A stretch of 43,510 bases of DNA from Bacteroidales bacterium. GTDB lineage: Bacteria > Bacteroidota > Bacteroidia > Bacteroidales > Paludibacteraceae. Shown piece after piece: positions 16,326 to 25,344 of the stretch. The stretch is taken from the NCBI GenBank assembly GCA_022784645.1, contig JALFZG010000080.1, positions 1 to 43,510 of the forward strand. The letters are read 5' to 3'. The position numbers and the translations under genes were made by a program. Under the pieces are notes generated by a model. It did no database searches. It saw nothing but the letters and a program-made list of their open reading frames with translations, and was not told the origin of the DNA. Numbering within the stretch: the first letter of the stretch is position 1; the number at the start of each line of letters is the position of its first letter.

Positions 16326-16712
16326 ATGGAATATCGCACAAAAATACGTCTCCGCATGAGCGCCAAGGATGCGCATTATGGAGGCAACCTCGTAGATGGA
16401 GCACATATGGTTCACCTCTTCGGTGATGTGGCTACCGAGTTACTTATCATGCGTGATGGCGACGAAGGTCTCTTCCGCGCTTATGACCAGATTGATTTTC
16501 TGGCTCCTGTATATGCAGGTGATTATATCGAAGCCGAAGGTTGGATTGATAAGGAAGGCAACACGAGTCGCCATATGCAGTTTGAAGCACGCAAAGTGGC
16601 TATTGCTCGTCCGGATATCTCTCCTTCTGCAGCTGACGAACTCGACGAGCCGATTGTTGTTTGTCGCGCCAGTGGTACATGTGTAACCCCTAAAGACTGC
16701 CAACGTAAATAA
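16326..16712 (+). CDS. kal: 3-aminobutyryl-CoA ammonia-lyase
   Basis: Kal removes ammonia from L-3-aminobutyryl-CoA to give crotonyl-CoA. The 128-aa protein is a small hotdog-fold enzyme. The sequence [36 protein letters not shown] is what I recognise as Kal of lysine-fermenting bacteria, and the size agrees. The stop codon shares its last base with the kce start codon, so the two are translationally coupled. Kal uses the CoA product of Kce directly, which fits the gene order. A generic acyl-CoA thioesterase is the alternative by fold, but neighbours and sequence argue against it. Confidence 0.93.
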   Translation: MEYRTKIRLRMSAKDAHYGGNLVDGAHMVHLFGDVATELLIMRDGDEGLFRAYDQIDFLAPVYAGDYIEAEGWIDKEGNTSRHMQFEARKVAIARPDISPSAADELDEPIVVCRASGTCVTPKDCQRK

Positions 16713-17545
16713 TGGAAAAACTGATTATTACCGCCGCTATCTGCGGTGCAGAAGTCACCAAAGAGCAGAACCCCAACGTACCTTATACGGTAGAGGAGAT
16801 TGTTCGCGAAGCCAAATCTGCACATGAAGCTGGTGCTGCTATCGTACATCTGCATGTACGTTTCGATGATGGCACGCCTACTCAGAGCCAAGCGCGTTTC
16901 CAAGAGTGCACAGAAGCCATCTTAAAGGAATGTCCGGATGTGATTATCATTCCGTCAACGGGTGGAGCAGTAGGTATGACTCCCGATGAGCGTCTACAAT
17001 CGACGAATACTACCCCAGTGCCGGAGATGGCTACCCTCGACTGCGGTACCTGCAATTTTGGCGATGAGATTTTTGACAACACGATGCCTACGATGCGTGC
17101 CTTCGGTGCTCGCATGATGGAGAAGGGTATCAAGCCCGAATATGAGTGCTTCGAAATGGGACATTTGGATACCATCCTTACCATGGCTCGCAAAGGACAA
17201 GTACCTGGTGCCCCGATGCAGTTCAATTTCGTATTAGGTGTACCGGGGTGCACTCCCGCCACGATTCCTAATCTCTGCTGGCTCGTAAACAATATCCCCG
17301 CAGGCAGCACGTGGACCGTTACGGGTGTAGGTCGCTCCGCTTTCCCGATGGCCGCAGCAGCTATTGCGATGGGAGGTAACGTTCGTGTTGGCTTTGAAGA
17401 CAACCTATATCTCAGCAAAGGCGTACTCGCTAAATCCAATGGTGAACTCGTAGAGAAAGTCGTAAGAATAGCGAAAGAGTTGGGCCGTGAGATTGCTACC
17501 AGCGATGAGGCACGCGTCATTCTTGGCTTGAAGCCTCGCGCGTAA
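16712..17545 (+). CDS. kce: 3-keto-5-aminohexanoate cleavage enzyme
   Basis: Kce condenses 3-keto-5-aminohexanoate with acetyl-CoA and splits it into acetoacetate and L-3-aminobutyryl-CoA. It is the founding member of the BKACE (DUF849) family, a Zn2+-dependent TIM barrel. At 277 aa the length is normal. Zinc ligands H46 and H48 sit in HLHVR, E14 lies in the substrate-binding position, and the GFEDNLY segment holds the third zinc ligand and the conserved aspartate. It overlaps kal by one base and is followed by 121 bp of repeat-bearing spacer before kdd, the widest gap in the operon. Confidence 0.95.
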   Translation: MEKLIITAAICGAEVTKEQNPNVPYTVEEIVREAKSAHEAGAAIVHLHVRFDDGTPTQSQARFQECTEAILKECPDVIIIPSTGGAVGMTPDERLQSTNTTPVPEMATLDCGTCNFGDEIFDNTMPTMRAFGARMMEKGIKPEYECFEMGHLDTILTMARKGQVPGAPMQFNFVLGVPGCTPATIPNLCWLVNNIPAGSTWTVTGVGRSAFPMAAAAIAMGGNVRVGFEDNLYLSKGVLAKSNGELVEKVVRIAKELGREIATSDEARVILGLKPRA

Positions 17546-17602
17546 GCGCGCACACGCGCAAATAATTTTAGGAATGCGCGCAATAATTTTAGGAATAAAG
17601 TG
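17538..17602 (+). repeat. GC-rich hairpin and 21-bp tandem duplication between kce and kdd
   Basis: A GCGCG/CGCGC hairpin with a TAAG loop (17538-17551) contains the kce stop codon. It is followed by two copies of a unit sharing AATAATTTTAGGAAT (17561-17575 and 17582-17596), period 21 bp, with GCGCGC between them. The alternation of GC-only and AT-rich blocks is unlike the surrounding genes. It may act as an mRNA-processing or stability element within the operon. There is no T-run after the hairpin, so full termination is unlikely. Confidence 0.6.
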
Positions 17603-17666
17603 TTATTTAAGAACACATAAAAAATAATTTTCGAAACAATAACATAACTTTATAATCATTACTAAT

Positions 17667-18743
17667 ATGCAAAAACATGGCAACAAGTACGGTGTACACC
17701 GCGTAATTGAGCCGAAAGGCATCCTGCCTCAGCCGGCAAACAAAATCGATAACAACATGGACGAGATCTACGACAACGAGATCTTGATAGATGTTCAGAC
17801 GCTCAACGTCGATTCTGCTTCGTTTACTGACATTCTCAACTATGCAAAGCAGCAGGCTGGTGAGGGCGCTACCCAAGCTCAAATCGAAGAAGAAATTAAG
17901 AAAGAGATGCTCCTCAACGTAGAGCTCCAGGGTAAGCATCGCAATCGTCGTACGGGTTCGGGCGGTATGCTCCTCGGTACGGTAGAGAAGATTGGCGACG
18001 CCCTCAAGGGGAAGATTGATTTGAAAGAAGGTGATAAGATTGCTACCCTTGTATCGCTTTCTCTTACTCCACTCCGTATTGATGAGTTCCTTGCTTTCCG
18101 TCCGGAAGTAGATCAGGTGGATATCAAGGGTAAAGCCATCCTCTTCGAGAGCGGTATCTATGCTAAGATTCCTAATGATATGCCGGAGAAACTCGTGCTC
18201 GCAGCGCTTGATGTAGCTGGTGCTCCCGCTCAAACGGCTAAGCTCTGCCAATATGGTCAGACGGTGGTTGTTCTTGGTGCAGGCGGTAAGAGCGGTATGC
18301 TCTGCTGCTATGAGGCTAAGAAACGTGTAGGCGTAAATGGTAAGGTTATTGGTATTGCTAATAGTCCCAAATCTACCCAACGTATTAAAGATCTTGGATT
18401 CTGCGATATCGTAGAATCGGCTGCAGGAATGACGCCGGTAGAGGTGAACGAGATGGTAGCGCGTCTGACCGATGGTAAGATGGCTGACGTAACCATCAAC
18501 TGCGTAAACGTTCCTGATCAGGAAATGACGGCTATCCTCTGCACCAAAGACGATGGCATCGTTTACTTCTTCTCTATGGCTACCAGCTTTACCAAAGCAT
18601 CTCTTGGTGCTGAGGGCATCGGAGCTGATGTGAATATGATTATGGGTAACGGCTATACGAAGGGGCATGCTGACTTTACGCTTCAGGAACTTCGTGAATG
18701 CCCGAAACTACGCGCTATCTTCGAAGAACTGTACGCAAAATAA
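17667..18743 (+). CDS. kdd: L-erythro-3,5-diaminohexanoate dehydrogenase
   Basis: Kdd oxidises and deaminates 3,5-diaminohexanoate to 3-keto-5-aminohexanoate with NAD+. The 358-aa protein has a C-terminal Rossmann domain with the VLGAGGKSGMLCCYEAK nucleotide-binding motif around residues 193-209. The N-terminal part (MQKHGNKYGVHRVIEPKGILPQPA) is characteristic of this small family. The product is the Kce substrate and the substrate is made by KamDE. The gap to kamA is only 6 bp. Upstream is the longest spacer of the operon, but I could not support an internal promoter in it. Confidence 0.94.
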   Translation: MQKHGNKYGVHRVIEPKGILPQPANKIDNNMDEIYDNEILIDVQTLNVDSASFTDILNYAKQQAGEGATQAQIEEEIKKEMLLNVELQGKHRNRRTGSGGMLLGTVEKIGDALKGKIDLKEGDKIATLVSLSLTPLRIDEFLAFRPEVDQVDIKGKAILFESGIYAKIPNDMPEKLVLAALDVAGAPAQTAKLCQYGQTVVVLGAGGKSGMLCCYEAKKRVGVNGKVIGIANSPKSTQRIKDLGFCDIVESAAGMTPVEVNEMVARLTDGKMADVTINCVNVPDQEMTAILCTKDDGIVYFFSMATSFTKASLGAEGIGADVNMIMGNGYTKGHADFTLQELRECPKLRAIFEELYAK

Positions 18744-18749
18744 TTCGCT

Positions 18750-20033
18750 ATGGCTGAATCAAGAAGAAAACAGCTGTTTCCTGACGTTACAGATGAGCAA
18801 TGGAACGATTGGAAATGGCAAGTGAAGAACCGCATTGAGACGCTTGACCAACTGAATCAATACGTCAAGCTGACTGAGGCGGAGCAGGAAGGCGTACGTA
18901 GTGTGCTGAGCACATTGCGTATGGCCATCACGCCATACTACCTCAGTCTCATCAATCCGGACGACCCTTATGATCCCATCCGTCAGCAATGTATCCCTAC
19001 TGCAGCTGAGACACATAAAGCAGAGGCTGATCAGCTCGATCCGTTGCATGAAGATGAAGATTCACCCGTTCCCGGTCTTACGCACCGCTATCCAGATCGC
19101 GTGCTGTTCTTGATTACGGACATGTGCTCAATGTATTGCCGCCATTGCACCCGTCGTCGTTTTGCTGGTCAGAAAGACTGCGAGAGCCCAGTTGAACGCA
19201 TAGAGCGTGCACTCGAATATATTGAAAAAACGGAATGCGTGAGAGACGTGCTTCTCTCGGGAGGCGATGCTCTCATGGTGAGCGACTCCAAACTTGAGTA
19301 TATCATTTCTCGTCTGCGCAAGATTCCACATGTGGAGATTGTACGAATCGGCAGCCGTGTACCAGTGGTTTGTCCGCAGCGTATTACCCCAGAACTCTGC
19401 TCGATGCTCGCCAAATATCATCCCATCTGGCTCAATACGCATTTCAATCACCCAGCTGAAGTTACGGAAGAGTCGAAGCGCGCTTGCGAGATGCTCGCCA
19501 ACGCTGGTATTCCGCTGGGCAACCAGTCGGTATTGATGCGCGGCATCAACGACTGCGTACATGTGCAGAAAGAGCTGGTGCATAAACTGGTGATGATGCG
19601 TGTGCGTCCGTATTACCTCTATCAATGCGACCTTTCTATGGGCCTCGAGCATTTCCGCACGCCCGTAAGCAAAGGCATTGAGATCATCGAAGGTTTACGC
19701 GGACATACTTCCGGATACTGCATTCCTACCTTCGTAGTCGATGCTCCAGGTGGTGGCGGTAAAACGCCGGTGATGCCGCAATACGTGATCAGCCAAGCTC
19801 CCGGCAGAGTAGTGCTCCGCAATTTCGAAGGCGTGATTACCACTTACACCGAACCGCTTGATTATAAGAACGAATGCCATTGTCCAGTTTGCGAAGCAGA
19901 ACGAGGAAAGAAAGTGCCGGATGATAAGGCTGTGGATGGCGTCATCTCGCTGTTGCATGGCGAAAGACTGAATATCGAACCCGCTCACTTGATGCGCCAC
20001 GAGCGCAACGAGAAGCGCAAATCTGAAGAATAA
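18750..20033 (+). CDS. kamA: L-lysine 2,3-aminomutase
   Basis: KamA converts L-lysine to L-beta-lysine, the first step of the pathway, using a [4Fe-4S] cluster, S-adenosylmethionine and PLP. The 427-aa radical-SAM enzyme has the cluster cysteines C126, C130 and C133 in CSMYCRHC. The PLP lysine K338 is in DAPGGGGKTP, and D294 and D331 match the substrate-binding aspartates of the clostridial enzyme (offset by one). A C-terminal extension holds CHCPVC, matching the structural zinc site. This separates it from the shorter EpmB-type enzymes that modify EF-P. The oxygen-sensitive cluster implies an anaerobic setting. It is followed by kamB after 4 bp. Confidence 0.96.
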   Translation: MAESRRKQLFPDVTDEQWNDWKWQVKNRIETLDQLNQYVKLTEAEQEGVRSVLSTLRMAITPYYLSLINPDDPYDPIRQQCIPTAAETHKAEADQLDPLHEDEDSPVPGLTHRYPDRVLFLITDMCSMYCRHCTRRRFAGQKDCESPVERIERALEYIEKTECVRDVLLSGGDALMVSDSKLEYIISRLRKIPHVEIVRIGSRVPVVCPQRITPELCSMLAKYHPIWLNTHFNHPAEVTEESKRACEMLANAGIPLGNQSVLMRGINDCVHVQKELVHKLVMMRVRPYYLYQCDLSMGLEHFRTPVSKGIEIIEGLRGHTSGYCIPTFVVDAPGGGGKTPVMPQYVISQAPGRVVLRNFEGVITTYTEPLDYKNECHCPVCEAERGKKVPDDKAVDGVISLLHGERLNIEPAHLMRHERNEKRKSEE

Positions 20034-20037
20034 GACA

Positions 20038-20922
20038 ATGAATCTGATTGAGGAACTCCTGCGCGTAAACAGTTGTTCGGTGGTAGGGATGGAGAAGAAC
20101 ACAGGCAAGACCGTTACGCTGGATTACCTGCTCTCCCATCTGCCGATGGATAAGCGTGTAGCAGTTACCTCAATTGGGCTCGATGGAGAAAGCAAAGACC
20201 AAGTACTTGGTACGCACAAACCAGAGATTCATCTTCGTCCTGGTCAACTCTTTGCTACCTCCGAGAAGCATTACCGCCAGCGTCATCTGACAGCTGAACT
20301 GCTCGATGTGAGCGACACGCAAACAGCCCTCGGCCGACTCGTAACCGCCCGCGTACTCACGCCCGGCAAGGTGCTCTTATCTGGCCCTGGTTCTACCGCC
20401 GTGATGCGCCAATGGATGGACACCATTCTGCCGCTCGCCGACCTCGTCCTCATCGACGGCGCCCTCAGCCGCATGAGTCTGGCATCGCCTACCGTAAGCG
20501 AGTCGCTCATTCTCGCTACCGGAGCGGCTTATTCAGCAAGCATGGACCGATTGGTGCGCGATACCGCATTCAAAGTGGCGTGCATACAGTTGCCCGAGTG
20601 GACGAAGGAGGCCGCAACAGACGAGCTGATTCGCATCCCCGGAGCATTGACGGATGCCCGCGTAGAGCAGTTGCTCCGCGATAAAACGCAAGCCGGAAAA
20701 GCCGTGCTCATTCCGGACTTTACGCATATCTTTGCTTCCGAAATGCTGTGGCGTCGGTTCATGAGAGTGCACCCGATCTTCGTAGAGAAAAGCAGCCGCT
20801 TAATCGGCATCACGGTCAACCCGACCTCACCCCAAGGCATTCAGTTGGATTCGCGCGTGCTATGCGAGCGACTCACAGAAGCCACGGGCGTAGAAGCCGT
20901 AGATTTATTGCATGAAGCATGA
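20038..20922 (+). CDS. kamB: KamB, P-loop protein of the lysine 5,6-aminomutase system
   Basis: This 294-aa protein carries a P-loop of the form GMEKNTGKT (17-25), with the longer spacing seen in dethiobiotin synthetase-like proteins, so nucleotide binding is likely. No other domain is recognisable. It sits between kamA and kamC as in other lysine-fermenting bacteria, where KamB and KamC are regarded as a pair that keeps the B12-dependent aminomutase active by exchanging damaged cobalamin. I assign the name from position, size and P-loop; the biochemical role is from established knowledge of the cluster and not visible here. It overlaps kamC by 4 bp (ATGA), which implies coupled synthesis of equal amounts. 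Confidence 0.82.
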   Translation: MNLIEELLRVNSCSVVGMEKNTGKTVTLDYLLSHLPMDKRVAVTSIGLDGESKDQVLGTHKPEIHLRPGQLFATSEKHYRQRHLTAELLDVSDTQTALGRLVTARVLTPGKVLLSGPGSTAVMRQWMDTILPLADLVLIDGALSRMSLASPTVSESLILATGAAYSASMDRLVRDTAFKVACIQLPEWTKEAATDELIRIPGALTDARVEQLLRDKTQAGKAVLIPDFTHIFASEMLWRRFMRVHPIFVEKSSRLIGITVNPTSPQGIQLDSRVLCERLTEATGVEAVDLLHEA

Positions 20923-22247
20923 AACTGAGAGAGTTCTTACATACGGACTGCGGTCTGCGGTTCATCATTGATGGGCTGGAGATTCAATCGGGAGTGGCGA
21001 AACGGCTATTTCTTGATTCGCCGTTTGAGACCGATACGGCCATCATCTGCGCTCAATACGCAGCGCTCGAGCAAGCAGTAGCAGCTGTGCGGGGAGTCGA
21101 TCATCAGGCGGTCACCACGCTTCAGTTTCGCTTAGCCAGTCTCAAGGACCTGCACACTACATTAGCCAATCTCTCGGGCGGGATGACGCTTGATGATATC
21201 GAACTCTTCGAGGTCAAACACTTGGCCATGCTTACGGCTGAAGTGCGGAAAGCAATGGAAAATGCAGGAATGGAATGCAACCTGCCCGATGCCGAAGAAG
21301 CAGTTCGCATACTCGACCCGGACGGCATGCGAATGGCTTCGTTCTTTGTTTATGACAGTTATTCTCCTCTTCTCCGAGAGTTGCGGAAAAAGCAGGCCGC
21401 TGAGCCCGACGACGAAGCGCTCTTCAATCAGATGCAAGACGAGGAACTGCGCATCCGAGAGCAACTAACAGCAGCGCTCCGACCATTGGCATCTACCCTC
21501 CAAGATTGCCTCCAGCAGATTGCTCAAACCGATATCCTATTGGCGAAGGCGCTGCAAATGCTTCGTTGGGACCTCTGCTTCCCAACTATCACCACCGATG
21601 GCACCACCCGCTTCACCGACATGTGGAATCCGGAAGTGGAAGCCATCCTATCCAAGCAAAACAAAACCTACCAGCGCAACAGCATCACGCTCAGCCCTCA
21701 GCCGACTATCCTCACGGGCTCCAACATGGGCGGAAAAACGGTTGTGCTGAAAACGGTGGCCTTGTGCCAGCTGCTCGCGCAGTTTGGACTCGGCATCCCC
21801 GCTACCGAGGCGGTCATCACGCCTCGCATACAGGTGTTGATGAGCATGAGCGATAACCAGAGTATCGCCTCGGGGCTCAGCTCGTTTGCGGCTGAGATGA
21901 TGCAAATCAACGCCATCCTCTGCGCCGCTCGCACGGAAAAGAACCTGCTTATCCTCATCGATGAGCCCGCTCGCACCACAAACCCCATCGAGGGCACCGC
22001 GCTCGTTTCGGGCCTTATCGAGGTATTGCGAGCAACCTGCACCACCTGCCTGATGGTCACCCATTACACCATCAACGCACACGACTGTCCCTGCCTCCGC
22101 GTTCAGGGTATGGAGAATGGACAGATGAACTACACGCTCCTGCCTGCCATCCCCGGTGATGTGCCGCATGAGGCGCTCAATATTGCAGAGCAGCTTGGGA
22201 TTGATGCCGAATGGCTCGATGCCGCCAAGCACCATTTGAATGGATAA
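20919..22247 (+). CDS. kamC: KamC, MutS-like ATPase of the lysine 5,6-aminomutase system
   Basis: The 442-aa protein resembles only the core and ATPase parts of MutS. A helical lever-like region (about 30-250) is followed by the ATPase with Walker A GSNMGGKT (267-274), an ABC-signature-like SIASGLSSFAAEM (315-327) and Walker B LLILIDEP (343-350, E349). The mismatch-binding domain with its FxE motif and the C-terminal helix-turn-helix are absent. The usual DEIGRGTST is replaced by DEPARTTNP. Mismatch repair is therefore unlikely. Its fixed place beside kamB and the aminomutase genes supports a reactivase or chaperone role, with the clamp motion perhaps used to open KamDE. The start overlaps the end of kamB. 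Confidence 0.85.
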   Translation: MKLREFLHTDCGLRFIIDGLEIQSGVAKRLFLDSPFETDTAIICAQYAALEQAVAAVRGVDHQAVTTLQFRLASLKDLHTTLANLSGGMTLDDIELFEVKHLAMLTAEVRKAMENAGMECNLPDAEEAVRILDPDGMRMASFFVYDSYSPLLRELRKKQAAEPDDEALFNQMQDEELRIREQLTAALRPLASTLQDCLQQIAQTDILLAKALQMLRWDLCFPTITTDGTTRFTDMWNPEVEAILSKQNKTYQRNSITLSPQPTILTGSNMGGKTVVLKTVALCQLLAQFGLGIPATEAVITPRIQVLMSMSDNQSIASGLSSFAAEMMQINAILCAARTEKNLLILIDEPARTTNPIEGTALVSGLIEVLRATCTTCLMVTHYTINAHDCPCLRVQGMENGQMNYTLLPAIPGDVPHEALNIAEQLGIDAEWLDAAKHHLNG

Positions 22248-22265
22248 AAATAAAACAGAATATAC

Positions 22266-23819
22266 ATGGAAAGCAAATTAGGATTAGACTTTACGAAAGT
22301 GGAGAAGGCTCGCGGCTATGCCCGCGCCATCGCTGCTGATGTGCAGTCGTTTGTAGAGCAGTACACTACGGTAGCAGTAGAACGTACGCTCTGCCGACTG
22401 ATGGGAATCGATGGAGTGGATGACAATGGCGTACCCCTCCCAAACGTGATTGTGGATACGCTCAAAGATAAGGGCGTGTTGGCGGATGGCGCACTGTTCT
22501 TCATTGCGAATGCAATGATTGATACGGGCAAAACGCCCCAGGAGATAGCCGAACTGGTAGCAGACAACAAACTCGATATCACCCGCGTGGTAACCCGCGA
22601 TCCGAGCCGCATCAAAGCTGCTCTTCAGCCCGTTATCGACGAGAGTCTGCAGCGCATCCGTACGCGCAGAGAGCGTCGCGAGCACTACCTTCAGACTATT
22701 GGTGAAGGCCCGAAACCCTACCTCTATATCATCGTGGCTACCGGCAATATCTACGAAGACGTGGTGCAGGCGCAGGCCGGTGCTCGTCAGGGTGCAGATA
22801 TCATCGCCGTAATCCGTACGACCGGTCAGTCGTTGCTCGACTATGTGCCGTATGGCGCTACCACCGAGGGATTTGGCGGAACCTATGCCACGCAGGAGAA
22901 TTTCAGCATCATGCGTAAAGCGCTCGATGAAGTGGGAGAGGAAGTAGGGCGCTATATCCGCCTCTGCAACTACTGCTCCGGCCTTTGCATGCCTGAGATT
23001 GCTATCATGGGTGCGTTTGAAGGATTGGACGTAATGCTCAATGACGCCCTATACGGCATCCTCTTCCGCGATATTAATATGCAGCGCACGCTCATCGACC
23101 AATACATGAGTCGTATTATCAACGGCTTTGCTGGCGTAATCATCAACACCGGCGAAGACAACTACCTCACCACAGCCGATGCTGTAGAAGCAGCGCACAC
23201 GGTGCTCGCATCGGACCTCATCAACGAGCAACTCGCTCTCGCTGCAGGACTGCCTGAAGAGCAGATGGGACTTGGACACGCATTTGAGATGGACCCCAAA
23301 TTGGAGAACGGTTTCCTCATGGAGCTGGCGCAAGCGCAGATGCTGCGTGAGATCTTCCCCAAAGCTCCGCTCAAATACATGCCGCCGACCAAGTTCATGA
23401 CCGGCAATATCTTCCGCGGCCATATCCAAGACGCACTCTTCAATATGATTGGCATCTGGACCAGCCAGGGCTTGCAACTGCTCGGTATGCCTACCGAGGC
23501 CATCCACACCCCGTTCATGTCAGACCGTTATCTCTCCATCGAGAACGCGCGCTATATCTTCAATAACATGCGCTCAATTGGCGATGAGATGGAGTTTAAG
23601 GAGGGTGGTATCTGCCGCCAGCGCGCTGCTGAGGTGCTCGACAACGCCACCAACCTGCTCGAGCAGATGGTCAAAGAAGGCCTCTTCACCGCCCTCGAAA
23701 AGGGTATCTTCGCCGATGTCAAACGTCCGAAGAACGGCGGTAAGGGCTTGGATGGCGTTACGCTCAAGGGCGAAAACTATCTCAACCCGTTTGTAGAACT
23801 GATGAAAGGTAAAAACTAA
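22266..23819 (+). CDS. kamD: Lysine 5,6-aminomutase, alpha subunit
   Basis: KamD is the large subunit (517 aa) of the adenosylcobalamin- and PLP-dependent enzyme that moves the terminal amino group of beta-lysine to C5, giving 3,5-diaminohexanoate. It forms a TIM barrel that binds substrate, PLP phosphate and the adenosyl face of B12. The whole sequence matches the family without gaps, beginning LGLDFTKVEKARGYARAIA. D-ornithine 4,5-aminomutase (OraE) is the closest relative, but it is a much longer protein with its own B12 domain. KamE follows 46 bp downstream. Confidence 0.95.
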   Translation: MESKLGLDFTKVEKARGYARAIAADVQSFVEQYTTVAVERTLCRLMGIDGVDDNGVPLPNVIVDTLKDKGVLADGALFFIANAMIDTGKTPQEIAELVADNKLDITRVVTRDPSRIKAALQPVIDESLQRIRTRRERREHYLQTIGEGPKPYLYIIVATGNIYEDVVQAQAGARQGADIIAVIRTTGQSLLDYVPYGATTEGFGGTYATQENFSIMRKALDEVGEEVGRYIRLCNYCSGLCMPEIAIMGAFEGLDVMLNDALYGILFRDINMQRTLIDQYMSRIINGFAGVIINTGEDNYLTTADAVEAAHTVLASDLINEQLALAAGLPEEQMGLGHAFEMDPKLENGFLMELAQAQMLREIFPKAPLKYMPPTKFMTGNIFRGHIQDALFNMIGIWTSQGLQLLGMPTEAIHTPFMSDRYLSIENARYIFNNMRSIGDEMEFKEGGICRQRAAEVLDNATNLLEQMVKEGLFTALEKGIFADVKRPKNGGKGLDGVTLKGENYLNPFVELMKGKN

Positions 23820-23865
23820 CGGTAGGTTCAACTGATTCACATTATTAAAGAAAAAACAGATTCGT

Positions 23866-24654
23866 ATGTCAGAAGGATTATATAGCATGGAGGCCAAGAA
23901 CTACGATAAGACTTTGGACCTCACCAGAATCAAACCGTATGGCGACACCATGAACGATGGTAAGATGCAGATCAGTTTTACCCTTCCCGTTCCTTGTGGC
24001 CCTGAGGCGGTGGAAGCCGCCAAGCAATTGCTCAAGCAGATGGGGCTCGAGAACCCGCTCGTGGTTTATTACAAGGAGTTGACGCCCGGCTTCACGTTCT
24101 TCAACTGCTATGGCAGCTGCCAGCATACCGTGGATTATTCGAGCATCTACGTGCCCAAGGTGGAATCTAACGTGATGTCGATGCCCGAGACCGACCAGTT
24201 TATCCGCGAGCATATCGGCCGCAAGATCGTGATTGTAGGCGCCAGCACCGGTACGGATGCACATACGGTGGGCATCGATGCCATCATGAACATGAAGGGC
24301 TATGCTGGGCATTACGGCCTTGAGCGCTACGATATGATTGAGGCCTATAACCTCGGTTCGCAAGTGCCGAATGAGGAGTTTATTGCCAAAGGCAAAGAGC
24401 TCCACGCCGATGCGCTCATTATCTCGCAGACCGTCACGCAGAAAGACGTACATATCCATAACCTCACCAACTTCATCGAGCTGATGGAGGCTGAGGGCTT
24501 GCGCGACAAGATGATATGCTGCTGCGGTGGCGCACGTATCACCCACGAACTGGCGCAGGAACTTGGCTTCGATGCCGGATTCGGAATGAATACCTATGCT
24601 GACGATGTAGCTTCATTTGTGGTCGATCAGATGGTCAAGAGAGGTATGCATTGA
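23866..24654 (+). CDS. kamE: Lysine 5,6-aminomutase, beta subunit
   Basis: KamE (262 aa) carries the cobalamin-binding Rossmann domain of the aminomutase. The DAHTVG motif (a DxHxxG motif) places H133 as the lower axial cobalt ligand. K144, in MNMKGY, is the lysine that forms the internal aldimine with PLP. Both numbers agree with the clostridial beta subunit, which also supports the first ATG over a second one seven codons in. The N-terminal dimerisation part precedes residue 110. The enzyme is known to be inactivated by cobalamin damage, which is why kamB and kamC travel with it. Confidence 0.96.
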   Translation: MSEGLYSMEAKNYDKTLDLTRIKPYGDTMNDGKMQISFTLPVPCGPEAVEAAKQLLKQMGLENPLVVYYKELTPGFTFFNCYGSCQHTVDYSSIYVPKVESNVMSMPETDQFIREHIGRKIVIVGASTGTDAHTVGIDAIMNMKGYAGHYGLERYDMIEAYNLGSQVPNEEFIAKGKELHADALIISQTVTQKDVHIHNLTNFIELMEAEGLRDKMICCCGGARITHELAQELGFDAGFGMNTYADDVASFVVDQMVKRGMH

Positions 24655-24687
24655 TAATAACATGAATAACATAAAAAACGTACAATT

Positions 24688-25344
24688 ATGGAAAAAGAAC
24701 AAATCAGAGAAGTAATTGCTCGCCGCGCAGCCAAAGAGCTCCACGATGGCGATGTAGTGAACTTGGGCATTGGTCTCCCCACCATGATTCCGAATTTCCT
24801 GCCGGAAGGAATCACCGTAACGCTCCAGACGGAGAACGGCGCAATGGGGCTTGGCCCGAGTCCTGAGCCCGGTAAGGAAGATAAGAACCTGGTGAATGCT
24901 GGTGCCGGATTCATCACGTTGCTCCCTGGTGCCAGCACCTTCGATAGCGCTACCTCATTTGCCATTATCCGTGGCGGCCACGTGGATGTGAGCGTGTTGG
25001 GAGCCCTGCAAGTGGACGAGAAAGGCAACCTCGCTAATTGGATTATCCCCGGCAAGATAGCTCCGGGTATGGGTGGCGCAATGGACCTTGTAGTGGGGGC
25101 TCGTCGCGTGATTATTGCGATGGAGCATACACAGAAGGGTGCTCCTAAGATACTGAAAGAGTGTACGTTACCGCTTACAGCAGCCGGACAAGTCAACATG
25201 ATTATCACCGAGATGGGCGTCATCAACGTGACCCCGGAAGGACTCGTGCTCGTAGAGAAGCATCCCGAGTTTACGGTGGAGCAGATCCAGGCTGCTACGG
25301 AAGCTACCCTCATTATTTCACCCGAACTTAAGAGCATGATCTGA
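24688..25344 (+). CDS. atoA: Acetoacetate/butyrate CoA-transferase, subunit B
   Basis: This is the beta subunit (218 aa) that pairs with AtoD. E49 in the LQTENGAMGLGP segment is the catalytic glutamate that carries CoA as a glutamyl thioester. The N-terminal ARRAAKELHDGDVVNLGIGLPT is typical. Unlike most bacteria, where the two subunit genes are adjacent, here they bracket the lysine-specific genes. The last base of its stop codon is the first base of the crotonase start codon. The expected reaction is butyryl-CoA plus acetoacetate to butyrate plus acetoacetyl-CoA. Confidence 0.93.
   Translation: MEKEQIREVIARRAAKELHDGDVVNLGIGLPTMIPNFLPEGITVTLQTENGAMGLGPSPEPGKEDKNLVNAGAGFITLLPGASTFDSATSFAIIRGGHVDVSVLGALQVDEKGNLANWIIPGKIAPGMGGAMDLVVGARRVIIAMEHTQKGAPKILKECTLPLTAAGQVNMIITEMGVINVTPEGLVLVEKHPEFTVEQIQAATEATLIISPELKSMI

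Noticed and set aside
17645..17652. Possible internal promoter before kdd (TAACTTTA)
   Set aside because: The last base of the -7 element differs, no TTG lies 20 nt upstream, and it is only 14 bp from the start codon.
20919..22247. DNA mismatch repair protein MutS or MutS2
   Set aside because: The mismatch-binding domain, helix-turn-helix and Smr domain are missing, and the gene overlaps kamB in the lysine operon.
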